Made by a program: the position numbers and the translations under genes
NCBI GenBank assembly: GCA_049615605.1
Contig: JBMZFW010000037.1
Span: 1-11,320 of the forward strand
Source of the DNA: JAQWUY01 sp049615605
Lineage (GTDB): Bacteria; Pseudomonadota; Alphaproteobacteria; JAQWUY01
Length of the DNA stretch: 11,320 bases
Reading direction: 5' to 3'
Part shown: one piece after another, positions 7,659 to 11,320 of the stretch
Numbering within the stretch: the stretch's first letter is position 1
Layout of the letters: each line of letters opens with the position of its first letter
Notes under the pieces: generated by a model
The model's input: only the letters and a program-made list of their open reading frames with translations
What the model was told of the DNA's origin: nothing
The model's database searches: none

Positions 7659-9350
7659 TTATTTTAACTCTTCGCGTAATTCTTTTTTAGATAATTTACC
7701 AATAATCGTTTTTGGAAGTTCATCACGGAATTCAATATCGTCCGTTCTTTCCATTGGCGATAATTTTGGTTTTACAAATGCAATTAAGTCATCTTTATTT
7801 AATGTTGCACCGTCAACCAATTTAACAAACGCCTTTGGTCGTTCCCCGCGGTAATCATCAGGTACGCCAATTACCGTTACTTCCAACACATCTGGGTGGG
7901 TAAGGATTGCGTCTTCAATACTTCGTGGGTAAACATTAAACCCGCCACAAAGAATTAAATCTTTGATACGGTCAACGATATAACAATAACCTTTGTTGTC
8001 AAAGTGTGCCACATCGCCCGTGCGGAAAAATCCATCTTTGGTAAATGAATCTTTGTTGGCTTTGTCATTCTTCCAATAACCCATCATTACTTGCGGACCA
8101 CGAATACATACTTCACCGCGTTCGCCGTGCGGAACTTGTTTATCTGGGTTTTCTAAGTCCCTTAATGATATTTCCGTGTGTGGCATTGGGAAACCAATAC
8201 AAGATGCTTTTGATTTCCCGTTAAATGGATTGGCGGCTGCAACTGGTGCTGTTTCTGAAAGACCATAACCTTCCACAACTTCAACCCCGATTAAGCGTTC
8301 AAATTTTTCCTTTGTATCGGCGGGCAGACCGGCGCCCCCGCTCATCGCGATTTTAAGGCTATCTAATTTTTTAAGCTGTTTGGCAGGCAAAGCATTTATT
8401 GCTTGAAAGATAGTTGGCACCGCTGGGAACATTGTTCCTTTGGCTTTTTTCATTGCGTTTAATGCGGGCTTTAATTCAAAGCGTGGAAGCATTACCATCG
8501 CCGCACCATTTTTAATTGAAAAGTTCATACAAACCGTCATTGCAAACACATGGAATAATGGTAAAAATGTTGCAACTTTTTCTTCGCCTTTGTTAAAGAT
8601 TGGGAACCAATGACCACACTGACTTACATTTGCTGAAAGGTTGGCGTGTGATAACATTGCACCTTTTGAACGACCCGTCGTACCACCCGTATATTGTAAT
8701 ACGGCTAAGTCTTTTACATTTACTTTGGCTGATTTAACAGTTGGTAAATCAGAACCAATACTTGCAATTGTGTGAATGGTTTTTGATGGTTGTTCTTTGT
8801 AAATTTCTTTACGCTTAAATATATTAAATAATACTTTTTTAACGGCTGGTAAATGTTCATCAAATGGGGTAATTAAAACTTGCTTTAATTTACCAGTACC
8901 AATTAATGGTGTTAACTTTTTACACAAGGCATTTAAATCAAGCGTTACCATTAATTCAATTTCTGAATCTTTTACTTGGTGGATAAGGTCGTTTTCTGGA
9001 TATAATGGGTTAAAGTTTACAACAACACCACCCAATTTTATAATCGCGTGATAGGTAATAACAAACCATGGTGTATTTGCCATAAAGATACCAACATGCG
9101 TTCCTTTTTTAACACCAAGCTTTGATAACCTTGATGCCATTAATTGAATTTCATTATCAATTTGACCATATGTAAATTCCACACCCATAAAATTAATTAA
9201 GATGTTATTTGCGTATTCTTTTGCAGAATTTTCCCACAATTCATTCATTGGGAATATTTCAATATCGTTATCCCACTTTGTATAATCTGGATAGCTTTTT
9301 AAATAGATTGCTGATTTATCCGCTTTGGTTTTTAATGTTTGATTTGCCAT
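7659..9350 (-). CDS. fadD: Long-chain fatty acid-CoA ligase, FadD type
   Basis: This 563-aa AMP-forming ligase converts fatty acids to acyl-CoA with ATP, feeding the beta-oxidation enzymes encoded convergently. Its length matches E. coli FadD (561 aa). The ATP-binding signature YTGGTTGRSKG is at 220-230, with GYGLSETAP at 361-369, TGD with Asp446, the hinge-region DRIKD at 460-464 followed by GGFNVYP, and the adenylation lysine Lys552 in IGKLSKKELR. The stretch before that lysine reads SPMERTDDIEF, as I recall from alphaproteobacterial ligases, instead of the more common YKVP type. GGGGTG sits 5-6 nt before the ATG. A dedicated promoter lies in the 69-bp gap after the LysR gene. Chain-length preference cannot be judged. 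Confidence 0.94.
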   Translation of the reverse strand: MANQTLKTKADKSAIYLKSYPDYTKWDNDIEIFPMNELWENSAKEYANNILINFMGVEFTYGQIDNEIQLMASRLSKLGVKKGTHVGIFMANTPWFVITYHAIIKLGGVVVNFNPLYPENDLIHQVKDSEIELMVTLDLNALCKKLTPLIGTGKLKQVLITPFDEHLPAVKKVLFNIFKRKEIYKEQPSKTIHTIASIGSDLPTVKSAKVNVKDLAVLQYTGGTTGRSKGAMLSHANLSANVSQCGHWFPIFNKGEEKVATFLPLFHVFAMTVCMNFSIKNGAAMVMLPRFELKPALNAMKKAKGTMFPAVPTIFQAINALPAKQLKKLDSLKIAMSGGAGLPADTKEKFERLIGVEVVEGYGLSETAPVAAANPFNGKSKASCIGFPMPHTEISLRDLENPDKQVPHGERGEVCIRGPQVMMGYWKNDKANKDSFTKDGFFRTGDVAHFDNKGYCYIVDRIKDLILCGGFNVYPRSIEDAILTHPDVLEVTVIGVPDDYRGERPKAFVKLVDGATLNKDDLIAFVKPKLSPMERTDDIEFRDELPKTIIGKLSKKELREELK

Positions 9351-9387
9351 TTTAACACCCCGTTTATGTAAAAATTATTATGCGAAG

Positions 9388-9416
9388 ATAATAACAAATT
9401 TAAGGGTATTTATCAA
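9388..9416 (-). promoter_or_regulatory. Promoter of fadD
   Basis: On the minus strand TTGATA (9411-9416) and TATTAT (9388-9393) are separated by exactly 17 bp, each box one or two bases from consensus. The -35 box starts three bases after the LysR stop codon, so fadD can be transcribed independently of the regulator. The leader would be about 30 nt. Confidence 0.7.
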
Positions 9417-9419
9417 GGT

Positions 9420-10283
9420 TTAGATATATTCTTGTTTTAATTTATTATGTAAAAAATCCGCAAAGGTTTTTACAGTAAAATTTTTGTGCATTCGCGGGGT
9501 GAATAATAATGATATTGGTGTTGGTTTGAATTTATCGCAAGAATTGATTATTTCCAATTCGCCAGCACTAGCTTGTTTGTTGATTAATATGTTTGGTAAT
9601 AATCCAATCCCCATTCCCTTTTTTACCATTGCAATTGCACCCATTGCACTATTGATAATAATATTTTTTTTGCCAACGATATGATTGTTATCAGACATAG
9701 TAAAATATGGCGTGCGGGAAATTGATATATGTTTTTTAAAATCATTCTTTGATTTTGGTGTTCCATATTTTTTGATATAAGATGGGCTTGCAAAACGAAC
9801 CAGCCTTGTTTCGCCAATCTTTCGTACAATCAATGCGGAATCGGTTAATTCACCCATTCGCAGTGCCATATCAAAACCGCTTGATATTAAATCAACCTTT
9901 TCATCAGAATAATGTACATTAATAATTACTTTGCTATGCAAGCCCATAAATTCAGAAACGATGTTGGACATATATTCATAACTGTGTTGTGGTGCGGTAA
10001 TTGTTATTGTGCCAGATACTTCTTTGGAAGTGTTATTAATATTTGATTTTAAATCATCAATATGGGTTTGAATTTCTTGTATCTTTGCAAGGTATTGTCG
10101 CCCCGCAGATGTTAATGACATATGACGAGTATTACGGTTTAATAATATTATCCCCAGTTCGTCTTCCAATGCGATTATTCGGCGTGATATTTTTGATGGG
10201 GTCATATCTAGCTTTTTTGATGCACCACGCACACCGCCCAAGTTAACCACTTCCAAAAATATATTAATGTCTTCGTATTTCAT
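9420..10283 (-). CDS. LysR-family transcriptional regulator
   Basis: This 287-aa protein has the LysR layout. An N-terminal winged helix-turn-helix fills about residues 1-60, with VRGASKKLDMTPSKISRRI as the recognition region and LEDELGIILLNRNTRHMSLT as the wing. A linker helix leads to a periplasmic-binding-like effector domain (about 90-285). The co-inducer is unknown. It is divergent from the azoreductase gene, the classic LysR arrangement, so control of that pair and of itself is the first guess. It also precedes fadD on the same strand, leaving a fatty-acid role possible. No ribosome-binding site is visible before the ATG at 10283, yet the start agrees with the family N-terminus. The promoter position suggests a leaderless mRNA. 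Confidence 0.92.
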   Translation of the reverse strand: MKYEDINIFLEVVNLGGVRGASKKLDMTPSKISRRIIALEDELGIILLNRNTRHMSLTSAGRQYLAKIQEIQTHIDDLKSNINNTSKEVSGTITITAPQHSYEYMSNIVSEFMGLHSKVIINVHYSDEKVDLISSGFDMALRMGELTDSALIVRKIGETRLVRFASPSYIKKYGTPKSKNDFKKHISISRTPYFTMSDNNHIVGKKNIIINSAMGAIAMVKKGMGIGLLPNILINKQASAGELEIINSCDKFKPTPISLLFTPRMHKNFTVKTFADFLHNKLKQEYI

Positions 10284-10292
10284 AGTATTTTT

Positions 10293-10320
10293 ATTGTATC
10301 ATTTTTTGCAACAATGTAAA
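10293..10320 (-). promoter_or_regulatory. Promoter of the LysR gene, placing the transcript start at or near the ATG
   Basis: On the minus strand TTTACA (10315-10320) and TACAAT (10293-10298) are 16 bp apart, each one base from consensus. Only nine bases separate the -10 box from the start codon, so transcription would begin at or within a few bases of the A of ATG. Confidence 0.6.
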
Positions 10321-10333
10321 ACAACTATTTTAC

Positions 10334-10362
10334 TTAACAGGACTGTTTGTTGTGGCTAATAT
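10334..10362 (+). promoter_or_regulatory. Candidate promoter of the azoreductase operon
   Basis: TTAACA (10334-10339) and TAATAT (10357-10362) are spaced by 17 bp. The -35 box is one base and the -10 box two bases from consensus. The likely start is near 10369, at the edge of the palindrome at 10370-10385, and back-to-back with the LysR promoter. Confidence 0.5.
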
Positions 10363-10369
10363 GAAATCA

Positions 10370-10385
10370 GGTTTAATGATAAACC
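10370..10385. promoter_or_regulatory. Palindrome in the azoreductase leader, possible operator
   Basis: GGTTTA-ATGA-TAAACC is a perfect 6+6 bp inverted repeat with a four-base centre. It lies just after the predicted transcription start and about 30 bp before the ATG. It could be a repressor site or a small 5' leader hairpin. Its link to the neighbouring LysR protein is unproven. Confidence 0.4.
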
Positions 10386-10417
10386 GATTATTTTTTAAAA
10401 CATAAGGAGACATAACT

Positions 10418-11008
10418 ATGACAAAAGCATTACTTATTCAATCATCACCAAATCCAAATGGTGTAAGCAACATTGCATCTGAACACTTAAAGCAAAAGTT
10501 AATTGATTCACATAATATCAAAGACTTTTCAGTTCGTGATTTAAGTGCAAATCCAGTTCCGCACCTTGACGGGAAAACTATTGGTGCATTCTTTCAACCA
10601 GATTCAATGAATGAAAACGATTATAAAAAAGCAATCAGCCTTTCAAATGAATTGGTTGAAGAAATAAAACAAAGCGATGTAATTGTTCTTGCATCACCAA
10701 TGTGGAATCTTTCAATCCCAAGTGTGGTAAAAGCATACATTGACCATATCGTAAGGGCGGGGCTTACATTCCAATATACGGAAACTGGTCCACAAGGTTT
10801 ATTAAACGGTAAAAAGGCATACATTGTTCTTGCAACTGGTGGTGATTATACAGGTGATTTACAGGGCTATGATTTTGCAACGAATTACTTAAAAGGAATC
10901 CTTGGCTTTATTGGTATTACCGATGTAGAAGTTTTAACGGGGCATTCGGCGGCAATTGATGCGGACGCATCTATTGAAAATGTAAAACAGCAAATTAATA
11001 AATTATAA
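10418..11008 (+). CDS. azoR: FMN-dependent NADH:azoreductase / quinone reductase
   Basis: This 196-aa flavodoxin-fold protein matches the AzoR family (E. coli AzoR, about 201 aa). The N-terminal strand and phosphate loop, IQSSPNPNGVSNIAS (residues 7-21), bind FMN. PMWNLSIPSVVKAYIDHIVRAG (95-116) is the family hallmark that contacts the flavin. The ATGGDY segment near 138-143 completes the site. Such cytosolic dimers reduce quinones, and azo dyes in assays, by two-electron transfer from NAD(P)H, usually as protection against electrophiles. AAGGAG lies 8 nt before the ATG. It is divergent from the LysR gene and 10 nt from a YciI-like gene. It may be better described functionally as a quinone reductase. 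Confidence 0.93.
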   Translation: MTKALLIQSSPNPNGVSNIASEHLKQKLIDSHNIKDFSVRDLSANPVPHLDGKTIGAFFQPDSMNENDYKKAISLSNELVEEIKQSDVIVLASPMWNLSIPSVVKAYIDHIVRAGLTFQYTETGPQGLLNGKKAYIVLATGGDYTGDLQGYDFATNYLKGILGFIGITDVEVLTGHSAAIDADASIENVKQQINKL

Positions 11009-11018
11009 GGAGGATAAA

Positions 11019-11309
11019 ATGAAATTTATATTTAATGGATTTGATAAACCAAACAGCGATGATATAAGGGTTAAATACCTTGATGAACACATTACATTTT
11101 TGGGTACAGCAAAGGATAATAATATTGAAATATTACTTGGTGGTCCAGTCCTTGATGACAATGGTAACCAAGCTGGTTCAACAATTATTATTGAAGCAGA
11201 AAACAAACAACTTGCACAGGATTGGTTGCAACAAGACCCTTATTACACACAAGGGTTATTTGGACAAACAACATTGTTTGCAATTGATGTGGTAATTAAT
11301 AATTTTTAA
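11019..11309 (+). CDS. YciI-like (YCII domain) small protein
   Basis: This 96-aa protein covers a complete YCII domain with a ferredoxin-like fold. The conserved His24 in DEHITFL, the GGPVLDDNG turn (41-49), the GS pair at 53-54 and Asp73-Pro74 in QQDPYYTQGLF are the residues around the putative active site of the family. The biochemical role of most members is unknown; a few act in dehalogenation-type or ring-chemistry reactions. The start has an ideal AGGAGG ribosome-binding sequence overlapping the azoreductase stop, so the two genes are translated together. It probably assists the reductase in handling quinones or similar compounds, which is inference. The stop at 11307-11309 is followed by AAAGGAAAGAAAA, a ribosome-binding site for a further gene beyond the edge. 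Confidence 0.88.
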   Translation: MKFIFNGFDKPNSDDIRVKYLDEHITFLGTAKDNNIEILLGGPVLDDNGNQAGSTIIIEAENKQLAQDWLQQDPYYTQGLFGQTTLFAIDVVINNF

Positions 11310-11320
11310 AGGAAAGAAAA

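Noticed and set aside
740..11309. A defence, toxin-antitoxin, phage or secondary-metabolite system
   Set aside because: All complete genes belong to known metabolic or regulatory families, and no nuclease, helicase, transposase, toxin or phage motif is visible on either strand.

Overview
The window comes from an AT-rich Gram-negative bacterium, most likely a proteobacterium. The FadE-type acyl-CoA dehydrogenase, the fused FadJ/FadB-type enzyme and the FadI-type thiolase are proteobacterial in style. The C-terminal end of the FadD-like ligase, and an initiator tRNA whose first anticodon-stem G-C pair is A-U, lean towards Alphaproteobacteria. That placement is inference from motif memory, not from a search.

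Layout. Positions 1-173 (minus) hold the start of a small membrane-anchored or secreted protein that runs off the left edge. Positions 174-607 contain no gene. They hold that gene's promoter, two copies of a 53-bp repeat, a fragment resembling a tRNA 3' end, and the terminator of the next gene. Positions 608-684 (minus) encode an initiator tRNA with its own strong promoter. Positions 740-1678 (minus) encode a nitronate-monooxygenase-family flavoprotein. A divergent promoter region carrying an 8+8 bp palindrome separates it from a fadE-fadJ-fadI operon (1816-7445, plus). The operon ends in a gene-free stretch (7446-7658) of nested inverted repeats and degenerate tandem units. Convergent to it lie fadD (7659-9350, minus) and, upstream of fadD, a LysR-type regulator (9420-10283, minus). 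Divergent from the regulator is a two-gene cluster, azoreductase and YciI-like protein (10418-11309, plus), which probably continues past the right edge.

How the genes work together. FadD activates fatty acids to acyl-CoA. FadE makes the 2-enoyl-CoA. The FadJ-like protein hydrates and oxidises it to 3-oxoacyl-CoA, and the FadI-like thiolase releases acetyl-CoA. The window therefore encodes one complete beta-oxidation spiral, apart from the electron-transfer flavoproteins and fatty-acid transport. The LysR regulator sits where it would be expected to control the azoreductase/YciI pair, a probable quinone or electrophile response; control of fadD is also possible.

No undescribed multi-gene system was found. 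The coding content is ordinary. The most unusual material is non-coding: the duplicated tRNA-tail/repeat unit at 403-627, the structured repeat at the end of fadI, the palindrome between the nitronate monooxygenase and fadE, an exact 10-nt stop-to-start spacing at every operon junction, and a probably leaderless LysR mRNA.
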